Shown: positions 8,732 through 17,498 of the stretch, piece by piece
Layout: each line of letters starts with the position of its first letter
Position numbering within the stretch: the first letter of the stretch is position 1
NCBI RefSeq assembly: GCF_013391475.1
Contig: NZ_JACBAZ010000002.1
Coordinates: forward strand, 550,706-614,705
Origin: Oceaniferula marina
GTDB taxonomy: Bacteria; Verrucomicrobiota; Verrucomicrobiia; Verrucomicrobiales; Akkermansiaceae
Length of the DNA stretch: 64,000 nucleotides
Direction: 5' to 3'
Translations under genes and position numbers: made by a program
Notes under the pieces: generated by a model
The model's input: only the letters and a program-made list of their open reading frames with translations
The model's database searches: none
What the model was told of the DNA's origin: nothing

Positions 8732-10021
8732 TCACTGTTGAATGAAGGCGAATACGCCCTTTTTATTGCTAATGGCTATGTCGACTTTTCCGTCTCCATT
8801 GAGGTCACCTGCGCTGATTTGGCGCCCGACGCCGGAATCATCATCGATGAGGTAGGGAACGAGTTCCGTCTTGCCATCCGGGTGGCGGGTGGTTCGGAAC
8901 CAGTAGAGTACGGCGGGGTCTTCGGCCCCCGGATCTTTCCCATTGTGGGCGTAGTAGCATTTCCCGGTGACGATGTCCCGGATTCCATCGCCATCGATGT
9001 CGGCACTTGCCATGGCGTGCGGTTGGGAAAAACAGACTCCGTAGGGGTTGCCATCAAGCTTGTCTGTCATGACGGTATGGGCTTTGAAGTGGATTTTTCC
9101 ACCGTGTTTGATTTGTTCATACCATGCGAGGCCATACCGGTGGGCGTTCAATGCGGTGACCACGTCATTGAGGCCGTCACCATTGATGTCGAAGCAATAC
9201 ATTTGGGCTCCTCCTTGTTGGGGAGCGAAGGGGTATGGGTGATGCTTCCATGGTGATTGACGATCCCAATCTTTCGGTTGTTCCCACCATCCGGATTTTT
9301 CCAAGATGTCTGTGAGGCCGTCTTGATTGATATCACCAACGCCCAGACCGTGGGTGTATTTGTGAAATTGGCGTGGTTGCTTTGAACTAACAGGGAGGAC
9401 TTTCCATGCTTGTTTGGATGCGTCCGTATTTTTGTCGCTCGGAATAGCCAGCGTTATTTGACCGTGACTGAATGCGAGTAGTTCCGGCCGCTTGTCTCCA
9501 ATGACATCGACAAGTTGCGGGGATTCATTGCAGATGTTTTTTTGCCCCGGATGGTGTGGACAGGATGCTTTTTGATTGTCAGCCGGGAGTGGTTTTTTTC
9601 CAGGGTTTATGGCCCACTGGCTGTCTTCTCCGGGAAGTCCGACGTTGATGAGATCCATCCATTTGTCTTCGGTGAGGTGGAGAGGGAAATTAAAAAAGTG
9701 TCGGGAGTAGCCAGAGAGGCCGGGGCCTTGGATGGGTGGATAGATTACGGGAGCGTAAGCATGGCTTTGTTTGAATTCGGGTCCCTGCCACCAGAGGGGG
9801 CCGGCAATGATATCCATATGCCCGTCGGCATTGAGGTCGCCGATGGCAGCTCCTTCACTGACGTATTTGTCGAGAAGGGTGAGCTTGGTGAATTTGACCT
9901 CAGTAAGTGGTGGGAATTTTGGAGTGCCATGGGCCGGAGCAAGCAGAGAGAGCGAGGTTGAGGCAACGGCCAGAGCTTTGCCTAGAGTGCTTGGTGAAAT
10001 GTTGGTGAGTGATCGGAACAT
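8732..10021 (-). CDS. Secreted FG-GAP/VCBS beta-propeller protein
   Basis: N-terminal signal peptide ending around LLAPAHG. At least five Ca-binding blade motifs of the D-x-N/D-x-D-G type follow (GDLNADGHMDIIAG, GDINQDGLTDILEKSG, DINGDGLNDVVTA, DIDGDGIRDIVTG, GDLNGDGKVDIAIS), spread over the whole chain as in seven-bladed integrin-like propellers. No enzymatic domain is apparent. Such proteins are common next to PVC-type dehydrogenases and may bind carbohydrate or act as lyases; the sequence does not decide. It lies 27 bp after the Tm-1-like gene. Confidence 0.85.
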   Translation of the reverse strand: MFRSLTNISPSTLGKALAVASTSLSLLAPAHGTPKFPPLTEVKFTKLTLLDKYVSEGAAIGDLNADGHMDIIAGPLWWQGPEFKQSHAYAPVIYPPIQGPGLSGYSRHFFNFPLHLTEDKWMDLINVGLPGEDSQWAINPGKKPLPADNQKASCPHHPGQKNICNESPQLVDVIGDKRPELLAFSHGQITLAIPSDKNTDASKQAWKVLPVSSKQPRQFHKYTHGLGVGDINQDGLTDILEKSGWWEQPKDWDRQSPWKHHPYPFAPQQGGAQMYCFDINGDGLNDVVTALNAHRYGLAWYEQIKHGGKIHFKAHTVMTDKLDGNPYGVCFSQPHAMASADIDGDGIRDIVTGKCYYAHNGKDPGAEDPAVLYWFRTTRHPDGKTELVPYLIDDDSGVGRQISAGDLNGDGKVDIAISNKKGVFAFIQQ

Positions 10022-10048
10022 GGTGATGTGACGGGGGGGGAGTTTAAC

Positions 10049-11263
10049 TCAGGCTTTAGACTGAGTATTTTGTATCAGCTTCAATAAAGTCTGAGCGGCG
10101 GCTTCGGCAAAAGCCGGACTATTGATTTCCTCGTCCATGAAAGTGACCGGAACCTTGGCGTGTTCGGAGATGGCAGAGAACAGTGCTTTGTCGGCGTCGG
10201 GGTCATGAAAATCTTTTCCCTCAGCATTGATCACGCTGAGAGCTTTGCGTGGAATCAGAATCTGGGTAGGTGCAGGGTTGGCGTTGGCTTTCTGCGCGAG
10301 GATGCGGCCGATTTTGGCATTTTCTTCGGCAGATGTGCGCATCAGGGTCACCTGTGGATTGTGGATGTAGAATTGGCGGTCGGCGTATTGTCCAGGCACA
10401 GAATCCCGTTCCCCGAAATTGGCCATATCAACACAGCCCGGCGCGATCACGGCGGGTACTTGCGCCTTGCTCATGGCATCCATGCGCTCCGGTCCCGCAG
10501 ATAGGGTGGCTCCCACAACTTCATCGGCCCATTCGGTGGTGGTGAGATCGAGCACGCCGCTGACCATGCCACTTTCGATCAGCGATTCCATCGTGCGTCC
10601 TCCGGTCCCGGTAGCCGCAAATACGAGCACTTCGTATCCAGCTTCTTCGAGGATGGGTTTGGCGTGGTTGATGCATTCGGTTGTGTTACCAAACATGCTG
10701 GCAACGATCAGAGGTTTTTCGCTGTCATTGTTTTGTTTGGTTTCCACCATGCCGCAGATGGCTCCCGCGGCCCTGGAAAACATCATTTTGGAAATTCGGT
10801 TCAGCCCGGCGACGTCGACGATGCTCGGCATCATGACGATGTCCTTGGTCCCGACGTAGTGGGCGGTGTTACCGCTCGCCAGAGTGGAGACCATGAGTTT
10901 GGGGAAGCCGATCGGTAGGGCACGCATCGCTGCGGTGGCTAGCGCAGTTCCTCCGCCACCACCGAGTGAGATGATGCCATCGATTTTGCCTTCGCTGACA
11001 AGCTTGGATACAAGAACTGGTGCGGCCTTGGACATCGCAACCATGCAAGCGCCCCGATCTTGTTGATCGATTAGTGCTTGGAGGTCCAGCCCTGCAGCCT
11101 CGGCGATTTCGTAGCGGCTGATATCCGGGGTGATCTGTGGGGTGCCGCCCGTTCCGAGATCGATCAACAACACCTTGTGACCTCGGGTATGAATTTCTTC
11201 AGCGAGGAAGGTGTGTTCTTTTCCTTTCGAATCGAGGGTGCCGATGACTGCGATGGTGGCCAT
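10049..11263 (-). CDS. Tm-1-like ATP-binding domain protein (UPF0261)
   Basis: Full-length member of the UPF0261/Tm-1 N-terminal family: MATIAVIGTLDSKGKEHTFLAEEI at the start, IISLGGGGGTALATAAMRALPIG, PKLMVSTLASGNTAHYVGTKDI, MFGNTTECINHAKPILE and GGRTMESLIESG. In the plant resistance protein Tm-1 this ATP-binding half is fused to a TIM barrel. Here the TIM barrel is the separate gene 7 bp upstream. The two products probably act together on a small cytosolic metabolite. The bacterial function is not established. Confidence 0.9.
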   Translation of the reverse strand: MATIAVIGTLDSKGKEHTFLAEEIHTRGHKVLLIDLGTGGTPQITPDISRYEIAEAAGLDLQALIDQQDRGACMVAMSKAAPVLVSKLVSEGKIDGIISLGGGGGTALATAAMRALPIGFPKLMVSTLASGNTAHYVGTKDIVMMPSIVDVAGLNRISKMMFSRAAGAICGMVETKQNNDSEKPLIVASMFGNTTECINHAKPILEEAGYEVLVFAATGTGGRTMESLIESGMVSGVLDLTTTEWADEVVGATLSAGPERMDAMSKAQVPAVIAPGCVDMANFGERDSVPGQYADRQFYIHNPQVTLMRTSAEENAKIGRILAQKANANPAPTQILIPRKALSVINAEGKDFHDPDADKALFSAISEHAKVPVTFMDEEINSPAFAEAAAQTLLKLIQNTQSKA

Positions 11264-11270
11264 GATTTGA

Positions 11271-12140
11271 TTAAGCTTTTCGTTTGACTGGGATGGATTT
11301 GAACTGGCGGGTCAACTCGGTGAGTGGATTCTCCACAGCCATACGTTCCAGGCTGGATGCTCCTACGAATCCGACGGCATCACTGTGCTCATTGACGTAG
11401 GCGGCGTGCTCCGGTGTCAGGATGGGACCGCCGTGACTCAGCACCAGTGTGCGCGGATTCACCGAGTGGGCCGCCTCGCAGATTGATTGTGTGGCCGCTA
11501 CGGCATCGTCCATGCTGCACGTGGCATCGGTGACTCCGATGGATCCTCCGACGGTGCAGCCGACGTGGGCGATGATGACATCGGCACCGGCTTCTGCCAT
11601 ATCTTTGGCCTCCTCGGGGGTAACGACATAGGGCATGGTAAACATGCCCATTTTGTGAGCCAGAGCAATCATCTCGACTTCTTTCTGCACACCCATGCCG
11701 GTTTCTTCCAGCGTCTGGCGATAGTGGCCATCGACGATGGTATGGGTGGGGAAATTGTTGACGCCGCTGAAGCCCATGTCTTTGACCTGGCCGAGGAAGT
11801 GCCACATACGCCGGCGGGGGTCGGTTGCGTGGACTCCACAGATGACCGGGATTTCCTCGACGACCGGGAGGACTTCGAATTCGCCAATTTCCATGGCGAT
11901 GGCGTTGGCGTCGCCGTAGGACATCAAGCCGGCGGTTGACCCTGCTCCGGCCATGCGGAAGCGTCCGGAGTTGTAGATGATGATGAGGTCGGCACCGCCT
12001 TTTTCGATGAATTTGGCACTGATGCCGGTCCCGGCACCGGCGGCAATGATGGCTTCATTTTTGGAGAGCGTGTTTTGCAGTCGCTCGATCATTTCGTCGC
12101 GTGTGTAGGGGTTTCCTACTCCTGTCCATGGGTTCGGCAT
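11271..12140 (-). CDS. Phosphoenolpyruvate hydrolase-family TIM-barrel protein (Tm-1 C-terminal half homologue)
   Basis: TIM barrel with the family motifs AAGAGTGISAKFIEKGGADLIIIYNSGRFRM (split across residues 34-66), VICGVHATDP, DMGFSGVNNFPT, AGADVIIAHVGCTVGGSIG and LSHGGPILTPEH. The family name comes from distant similarity to PEP mutase/hydrolase barrels; the actual reaction is not known. It begins the operon. A 116-bp region separates its ATG from the divergent AraC gene and holds an inverted repeat at 12190-12216. Cytosolic. Confidence 0.88.
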   Translation of the reverse strand: MPNPWTGVGNPYTRDEMIERLQNTLSKNEAIIAAGAGTGISAKFIEKGGADLIIIYNSGRFRMAGAGSTAGLMSYGDANAIAMEIGEFEVLPVVEEIPVICGVHATDPRRRMWHFLGQVKDMGFSGVNNFPTHTIVDGHYRQTLEETGMGVQKEVEMIALAHKMGMFTMPYVVTPEEAKDMAEAGADVIIAHVGCTVGGSIGVTDATCSMDDAVAATQSICEAAHSVNPRTLVLSHGGPILTPEHAAYVNEHSDAVGFVGASSLERMAVENPLTELTRQFKSIPVKRKA

Positions 12141-12189
12141 ATTGAAGAATGAGAGTTGAGTTCCTATTCTTACGTCTGAAAAATGCTAT

Positions 12190-12216
12190 TGCAATCAAGA
12201 TTGAAGCACGATTGCA
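12190..12216. promoter_or_regulatory. Candidate operator in the AraC/operon divergent promoter region
   Basis: Inverted repeat TGCAATC - 13 bp - GATTGCA, extended by A/T bases on both sides. It lies in the 116-bp gap between the divergent AraC gene and the six-gene catabolic operon, about 50 bp upstream of the operon's first ATG. Position and spacing suit binding by an AraC dimer. AraC sites are more often direct repeats, so the assignment is tentative. Confidence 0.4.
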
Positions 12217-12256
12217 TATCACAGATCCACATTGATGGTGGTATAAGCAAGTAACG

Positions 12257-13177
12257 ATGACGATAGGCCGTAAAAAGAAAGCGATGGCAAACGATAAGGC
12301 ATGCGGGCTAGGAAGCCATGGATGGGACGAGGATGTTCACATCCTGGGTGAGGGGACCCGCCATGTGGTGGTGGCGGCGGATGATTCGGACTCCCGTGCC
12401 TGGTTGGCTGAAGCTCCACGCTGTCCCTTGCTTGCGCAGGATAACATCCTGCATACGGGTATGATGTGGGTGGAGTCGGGTTTGGAAGTGATTCGGACGG
12501 ATCAGTCGGGCTCGTATTTTATGGCCTGCATGGGTGGGATGGGAGAGGTGATGTTTGACGGTGGTTGGAAGCGCTTGCGTTCTGGCCAGGCCTGTTTACT
12601 GCCACCTTTTGTTATGAATGCCTTTCGGTCGGTTCCCGGGAGCCCGTGGTCATTGATCTGGGTGCGTTATTTGGAGCAGCGGGATGTTGTGCCCTTAGCG
12701 ACTTCTCATTCTCCGGTGCGTGGGGATTTTGACTATGCCCCCATGAAGGCGGCGGTCGAAGGCTTGCATGCCGAGTGTATCGGCGGTCAGGGACCGGCAT
12801 TGCTTCATTTATGGACGGAGTTGATTCACCAGTATGTGTTGCGTTTTTCCCAGCCTGAGCAGAGCGACAAGCGGCTCTGGAAATTGTGGAATGAAGTGGA
12901 AAAACATTTGGCCTACCCGTGGACGTTGGGAGAGCTTTCTGATGCCGGTCACCTCAGTGCGGAGCACTTGAGGCGCCTGTGTAAAAAGCAGCTTGGGCGG
13001 AGCCCGATGCAGCATCTGACTTTTTTGCGGATGAAACAGGCACGCCACCTGTTGAGCACGAGCGACGAAAAGATCGAAGTCATCGCCCGGGCCGTTGGAT
13101 ATGAAAGCCCGTTTACGTTTTCCAATACCTTCAAAAAGTGGGTTGGTTGGCGGCCATCTTCGCTGAGGCCGCGGTAG
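12257..13177 (+). CDS. AraC-family transcriptional regulator
   Basis: The N-terminal cupin-like ligand domain (about residues 20-190) contains GSYFMACMGGMGEVMF and LRSGQACLLPPFVMNAF. The C-terminal double helix-turn-helix (about 205-306) contains LSAEHLRRLCKKQLGRSPMQHL and EVIARAVGYESPFTFSNTFKKWVGWRPSSLR, the diagnostic AraC signature. Divergent from the catabolic operon, so probably its regulator, responding to a sugar or sugar derivative. Start ATG 12257 versus 12284 is uncertain; the first ten residues are very basic. Its stop overlaps a terminator hairpin. Confidence 0.92.
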   Translation: MTIGRKKKAMANDKACGLGSHGWDEDVHILGEGTRHVVVAADDSDSRAWLAEAPRCPLLAQDNILHTGMMWVESGLEVIRTDQSGSYFMACMGGMGEVMFDGGWKRLRSGQACLLPPFVMNAFRSVPGSPWSLIWVRYLEQRDVVPLATSHSPVRGDFDYAPMKAAVEGLHAECIGGQGPALLHLWTELIHQYVLRFSQPEQSDKRLWKLWNEVEKHLAYPWTLGELSDAGHLSAEHLRRLCKKQLGRSPMQHLTFLRMKQARHLLSTSDEKIEVIARAVGYESPFTFSNTFKKWVGWRPSSLRPR

Positions 13178-13204
13178 GGTCGCTTTGTGAACGCCCTATT
13201 TTTT
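13175..13204 (+). terminator. Intrinsic terminator after the AraC gene
   Basis: Stem TAGGGtCG (13175-13182) pairs with CGCCCTA (13192-13198), followed by six T. The hairpin begins on the AraC stop codon and its T-run runs into the 3' end of the convergent sulfatase gene. Confidence 0.6.
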
Positions 13205-14590
13205 CTCCCAGTTGAATTTGAACGTGTCGTTGGTCGTACGGGCTTTATCGAAGGTTTTTTTCACCGTGTCGATGAGTTCGGGGTGTTGTTTGGAAACATC
13301 CTTTTCTTCGCGTGGGTCCTTTTTCAAGTTGTAGAGGGCGATGGGAGCATCCTTGTTTTTTGAGGCTTTGAGTTGGATAGCTTTCCATTGTCCATCTTTA
13401 CCGAAGCGCAAGGCACGCTTGCCTCCCTGTTCCATAAACTCCCAGTAAAGATAGGCGTGCTTTTTCTGGGGTTTTCCGAGGAGTTCAGGCAGGTAGGAAA
13501 TGCCATCGAGTCCTCCTGGAGTTTCGGTGCCACTGATCTCGCAGAGGGTGGGGAAGACATCCCAGTGGGCGGAGATGTGCTCTGACTTACTGCCGGCTTT
13601 GATGGTGCCGGGCCAGCGGACGAGCAGAGGGGTGCGGATGCCTCCTTCGGAGAGGGCGCGTTTATGGCCGCGCATGCCACCGTTGGAGTTAAAGAAGTCG
13701 GGCATGTGTCCACCTTCGCGGTGGGCCCCGTTGTCAGAGGTAAACATGACCACCGTGTTGTCGTCGATGCCGAGATCCTTGATCAGGCTCATCAGACGGC
13801 CGATGTCTTCATCGAGCAGAGTCATCATGCCGGCAAACATGGCAGCCGGATTGCGGACGTTGGGGCCGGCGTAACGGCCGATCTTGTTTTCAAACTGAGG
13901 AAATTTTTTCCGGAAAGGGGCGGCGTATTTTTCCGGCACGTGCATGGCGGCGTGTGGAATGGTGATGGGCAGGTAGCAGAAAAAGGGAGCTTTTTTGTCG
14001 CTGCCTTGCTCTTTGATCCATGCGAGGCACTCGTCCATGATCAGCGTGTGGGAGTATGTTTTTCCATCGAGTGTGATCTTGGTTTTATCATCGTAAAGCC
14101 AGGTCGGGTAGTAGGTGTGGGCGTTGCGTTGGCAGTTGTAACCGTAGAAGCGGTCGAACCCCTGATTGAGAGGGTCTCCTTCAGATCCAGGGTAGCCAAG
14201 CCCCCATTTGCCAAAGGCGCCAGTGGCGTAGCCATGTTGTTTAAGTAACTTGGCGATGGTCAGGGTATCGGCGGGCAGTGGTTTTTGGCCGACAGGTTTG
14301 ACTTCCGAGTTTCCCCGGATCGGCGTGTGTCCGGTATGCAGGCCCGTCATCAGAACCGAGCGAGTCGGGGCGCAGACGGTTGAGCCGGAGTAGTGGTCAG
14401 TAAACTGCATGCCTTCAGTGGCCAGTTTATCAATGTTGGGGGTCTGAAATTTTTCCTGACCGTAGCAGGAAAAATCTCCGTAGCCGGCGTCATCAAGCAG
14501 GATGTAGATAATATTCGGTTTGTCGGCAGCGATGGCGGAGCCGAGCGCGAACAAGGCACTGCTCGCGAGTGTGAGAAGGTGGCGGGTCAT
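13196..14590 (-). CDS. Secreted sulfatase (formylglycine-dependent, family S1)
   Basis: Signal peptide ending around SAIAA. The metal site starts NIIYILLDDAGYGDF (two Asp). The sulfatase signature is CAPTR at Cys73, the residue converted to formylglycine, so a maturase elsewhere in the genome is needed. Later metal or substrate residues include MFTSDNGAH and GKWGLG. The 464-aa length is normal for S1. It hydrolyses sulfate esters, probably on exported polysaccharide; specificity is not readable. It follows the ThuA gene by 76 bp on the same strand. Confidence 0.92.
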   Translation of the reverse strand: MTRHLLTLASSALFALGSAIAADKPNIIYILLDDAGYGDFSCYGQEKFQTPNIDKLATEGMQFTDHYSGSTVCAPTRSVLMTGLHTGHTPIRGNSEVKPVGQKPLPADTLTIAKLLKQHGYATGAFGKWGLGYPGSEGDPLNQGFDRFYGYNCQRNAHTYYPTWLYDDKTKITLDGKTYSHTLIMDECLAWIKEQGSDKKAPFFCYLPITIPHAAMHVPEKYAAPFRKKFPQFENKIGRYAGPNVRNPAAMFAGMMTLLDEDIGRLMSLIKDLGIDDNTVVMFTSDNGAHREGGHMPDFFNSNGGMRGHKRALSEGGIRTPLLVRWPGTIKAGSKSEHISAHWDVFPTLCEISGTETPGGLDGISYLPELLGKPQKKHAYLYWEFMEQGGKRALRFGKDGQWKAIQLKASKNKDAPIALYNLKKDPREEKDVSKQHPELIDTVKKTFDKARTTNDTFKFNWEKK

Positions 14591-14666
14591 GAGGATGAGT
14601 GGATTGATAAAAAAGTGACTTCGGGGGACTTTCCCCGTGGCAAGTCATACGCGGGGACTTGTTGGA

Positions 14667-15686
14667 TTATTTCTTGGCTTTTTCAGGCTTTGGCATGATC
14701 GGGCTTTGCATGTCCTGGAGATCGGCGGGTTGCACCCCTTTGACGTGGCCATTCATACGGAAGGTGGTCGGTTGATAGGGGCCGACGAAGCTGATTGCGT
14801 TGTCGGGCCGGATGGCTTGTTCCAGTCCCGCGGCCCAGAAAATACCATTGACGATCATCCGGCGGTAGTTCGGGTCGAGGATGTCTTCGGACGCCCCTTG
14901 GGTTGAGTGAAACACGCGTGCCTGCTTGCCATCTTTGGCGGTGTAGTGCCGAGTCCAGGTGGATGGCATCGGTGGTTTTTTCGGGTCGGGTTTGGCATCG
15001 GGCTGCATCGATACCAGTGGCTGGCTGTTGGTGAGCACGGTGAAGCCTTCACGTGGGTTTCCAACGTATCCTCCGGCGTGGCAGAATGCGTTGTCGTTTA
15101 CTCCCCGGAGGATCGGGTGTTGTTTTTGTTCCGGGATGAGTTGGATGCGAGTCCCTTGTTTGTGGTTTTTGCCGTAGTGCCCGACCCAAGTGTTGCCGAG
15201 GATTTGATGCCCGAATCCTTTTTCGTAATCTTTGCCTGAGTATTTGAAATCGAACCGTTCGTAGGTGGACCCTTTCGGGATTTTGAATGCATGGGACGAG
15301 GTGCGAAGTCCGACGACGGGGCCGCCGCGCTCAAGGTAGTCGACGATGTGTTTCATCTGGGCATCCGGCAGGTTGAGGAAGCGGGCAAAGATGACCATGA
15401 GGTCGGCCTGTTGGAGTGCTTCCAATCCAGGAATGTTCGAGGCTCCGGCCTGGATGTTCCCCTTGTTGTCCAAACCAAAGAGCACGGTGCATTGGAATCC
15501 ATGGTGTTGGGCGAGGATGCGGGCGATCGCCGGGCAGGTCTCTTCGGATCGGTATTCGTGATCCGAGGCGACAAAGACGATGTGCTTTCCTTTTCCCGGG
15601 CCGTTGTCGCCTTGGTAGGTGATTTGCGCGGAGAGAGTGGTGCTGAGTACGGTGCTGACGGCGAGGATGTGTTTGAGAGGTTTCAT
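14667..15686 (-). CDS. Secreted ThuA-domain protein (trehalose-utilisation/GATase1-like fold)
   Basis: Signal peptide MKPLKHILAVSTVLSTTLSA, then a ThuA domain with KHIVFVASDHEYRSEETCPAIA, ADLMVIFARFLNLPDAQM, RGGPVVGLRTSSHAF, WVGHYGKNHKQGTRI and RVFHSTQGASEDILDPNYRRMIVNGIFWAAG. That is the usual ThuA set, with a His-containing C-terminal motif. Family function is uncertain; members occur in sugar-keto-acid and trehalose pathways. ATG 15686 starts the signal peptide, and the frame upstream overlaps the previous gene. It lies 15 bp after the preceding membrane protein. Confidence 0.88.
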   Translation of the reverse strand: MKPLKHILAVSTVLSTTLSAQITYQGDNGPGKGKHIVFVASDHEYRSEETCPAIARILAQHHGFQCTVLFGLDNKGNIQAGASNIPGLEALQQADLMVIFARFLNLPDAQMKHIVDYLERGGPVVGLRTSSHAFKIPKGSTYERFDFKYSGKDYEKGFGHQILGNTWVGHYGKNHKQGTRIQLIPEQKQHPILRGVNDNAFCHAGGYVGNPREGFTVLTNSQPLVSMQPDAKPDPKKPPMPSTWTRHYTAKDGKQARVFHSTQGASEDILDPNYRRMIVNGIFWAAGLEQAIRPDNAISFVGPYQPTTFRMNGHVKGVQPADLQDMQSPIMPKPEKAKK

Positions 15687-15700
15687 GGTTGTTGGGTTAT

Positions 15701-16324
15701 TCAGGTGAGCCATGCGTGGAGGCTGAAGGAAAGGATGAGGATTCCGGAGAGTGTGATGGAAATGATGAGTGAGAGAATGAGCGAGAGCCAGAACAAGGGA
15801 TTGGCCATGAGGCTCAGTGATTTGATGTTTCCTGTGAGTGTGAGAGCCTGATCTGCACCTGAGGCCAGATCTTTGATGATGCCTCCGATGAGGCGATACG
15901 TTTTCCAGCGGGTGATGCTTGCAAATTGGTGGGACATGATTTCCCGGGCTTTCTCCGGGTGGGATTCATAGACCCGGATGATGCTGTCTTTGAATGCTTC
16001 CAAATGCTGCGGGGCCTCACGGAGTTGACCGAGCATGTGGGCGTAAAAGGCCAGCAATACGGCCGGGGTGGCTGTGATTAGAGCATACACGAGGCTCAGG
16101 ATCCAGTGAGCATCCTGCAGCAACATGAGGTAAGCCAGCCCTGCGAATAGGCAGAAGAGGGAAAGCCCGAGAATCAATCGGACAAATCTGAGACTGTGCC
16201 GGGCCATGCTTGCTCCGGCAGACAGCAACAAGTTCAGGTAGGAATACAGCGGGTTGTCCTGTTCTTGGGACAACCCGCTGTTGGATGAATGTTTGCTCCT
16301 TGGCTCCTGTTCGGAGTTTGGCAT
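15701..16324 (-). CDS. Membrane protein of unknown function
   Basis: A 207-aa protein with a polar Ser/Gln-rich N-terminus, then two close hydrophobic segments (about residues 40-95, RFVRLILGLSLFCLFAGLAY and LVYALITATPAVLLAFY) and a C-terminal hydrophobic helix (about 175-203). An amphipathic charged middle part lies between them. I recognise no family. The start is 3 bp from the end of the aminopeptidase gene, and the stop is 15 bp before ThuA, so co-transcription is likely. Confidence 0.75.
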   Translation of the reverse strand: MPNSEQEPRSKHSSNSGLSQEQDNPLYSYLNLLLSAGASMARHSLRFVRLILGLSLFCLFAGLAYLMLLQDAHWILSLVYALITATPAVLLAFYAHMLGQLREAPQHLEAFKDSIIRVYESHPEKAREIMSHQFASITRWKTYRLIGGIIKDLASGADQALTLTGNIKSLSLMANPLFWLSLILSLIISITLSGILILSFSLHAWLT

Positions 16325-16327
16325 GTT

Positions 16328-17428
16328 TTAGTAATTTAATTTTGCCAGTGACTTGGGCAGGAACAAGCCATCCTTGCGGATGAGTTTGCCGTCGAAATAA
16401 ATTTCGCCGCCGCCGTAGTCTTTGCGTTGGATGGTGACCATGTCCCAGTGGACTTGGGAGCGGTTACCATTATCGGCATCTTCGTAGGCCTGCCCCGGAG
16501 TGAAGTGGAATGACCCTGCGATTTTTTCATCGAAGAGGATATCGCGCATCGGTTCTTTGATTCCGGGGTGGAATCCGAGGGCAAACTCTCCAACGTAGCG
16601 GGCACCGGGATCGGCATTGAGGATACGGTTGAGTTCTTTGTTCATCCCGGGAGATTCGGCTTTGACGATTTTGCCTTTTTCGAATTCGAGGCGGATGTTG
16701 TCGAAGGGGATCCCCTGATAAATGGTTGGGGCGTTGTGGGTGATGACGCCTTCGACGCTGTTTTTGACGGGTGCGGTGAAGACCTCGCCATCGGGGATGT
16801 TGTAGTTGCCACCGCAGACGATCGCCGGGATGTCTTTGATAGAAAAGGTGAGATCGGTGCCTTTGCCGACGATATGCACCTGGTCGGTTTTTTCCATCAG
16901 GCGCTTCAGTGCGTTCATCGCCGGTAGCATGGATTTGTAATCAGCCAGACAGACATCAAAGTAAAAGTCTTCGAAGGCTTCGGTGCTCATACCGGCTTGT
17001 TGGGCCATGGCAGGGTGGGGCCAGCGCAGGACGCACCACTTGGTTTTTTTCACCCGGTGGTCCATCACTTTACGCATCCGGCTCATGATGGTTTTCATTT
17101 TTGCTGCCGGGACATCGCTGGTTTCACAGATGTTATGAGATCCACGGATGGCGATGTAAGCGTCCATGTCCTTCATTTCGCTGAGCTGGTGTTTGGCGAT
17201 CAGGGCATACTGGTCGTCGGTGGCACCTTTGGCCAGTTCGCGTCCGATGCGGCCATTTTCCAGTTTGACGACCGGGATGGCTTTTTTTGCCCGAATTTCA
17301 CGGACAAGGCTGATGCCGAGTTCTTCGGGAACATCGAAGAGATGAAGCATCACTTTTTCCCCTTTTTTGATCGAGGTCGAGTAGCGGACAAGTTGGCGGG
17401 CGAGTTGGGCAATTCGTGGATCTTGCAT
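16328..17428 (-). CDS. M29-family aminopeptidase
   Basis: Starts [20 protein letters not shown], as is typical of thermophilic aminopeptidase T/AmpS. Contains [60 protein letters not shown] and a C-terminal [10 protein letters not shown] with the metal-binding H-x-D. It should be a cytosolic dinuclear-metal exopeptidase releasing N-terminal residues. The 366-aa length is slightly shorter than the usual ~400. It is preceded by pabB with a 70-bp gap and followed directly by a membrane protein. Confidence 0.9.
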   Translation of the reverse strand: MQDPRIAQLARQLVRYSTSIKKGEKVMLHLFDVPEELGISLVREIRAKKAIPVVKLENGRIGRELAKGATDDQYALIAKHQLSEMKDMDAYIAIRGSHNICETSDVPAAKMKTIMSRMRKVMDHRVKKTKWCVLRWPHPAMAQQAGMSTEAFEDFYFDVCLADYKSMLPAMNALKRLMEKTDQVHIVGKGTDLTFSIKDIPAIVCGGNYNIPDGEVFTAPVKNSVEGVITHNAPTIYQGIPFDNIRLEFEKGKIVKAESPGMNKELNRILNADPGARYVGEFALGFHPGIKEPMRDILFDEKIAGSFHFTPGQAYEDADNGNRSQVHWDMVTIQRKDYGGGEIYFDGKLIRKDGLFLPKSLAKLNY

Positions 17429-17498
17429 ACCGTTGAAGATTTTCCACTGAGCGAGAATGTCAAGAGGATCTCGCCGCCAAGAGCTTTTGAGTAAGGCC

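Noticed and set aside
12960-13170. Possible second DNA-binding gene after the AraC cupin
   Set aside because: It is the C-terminal helix-turn-helix of the same continuous protein.
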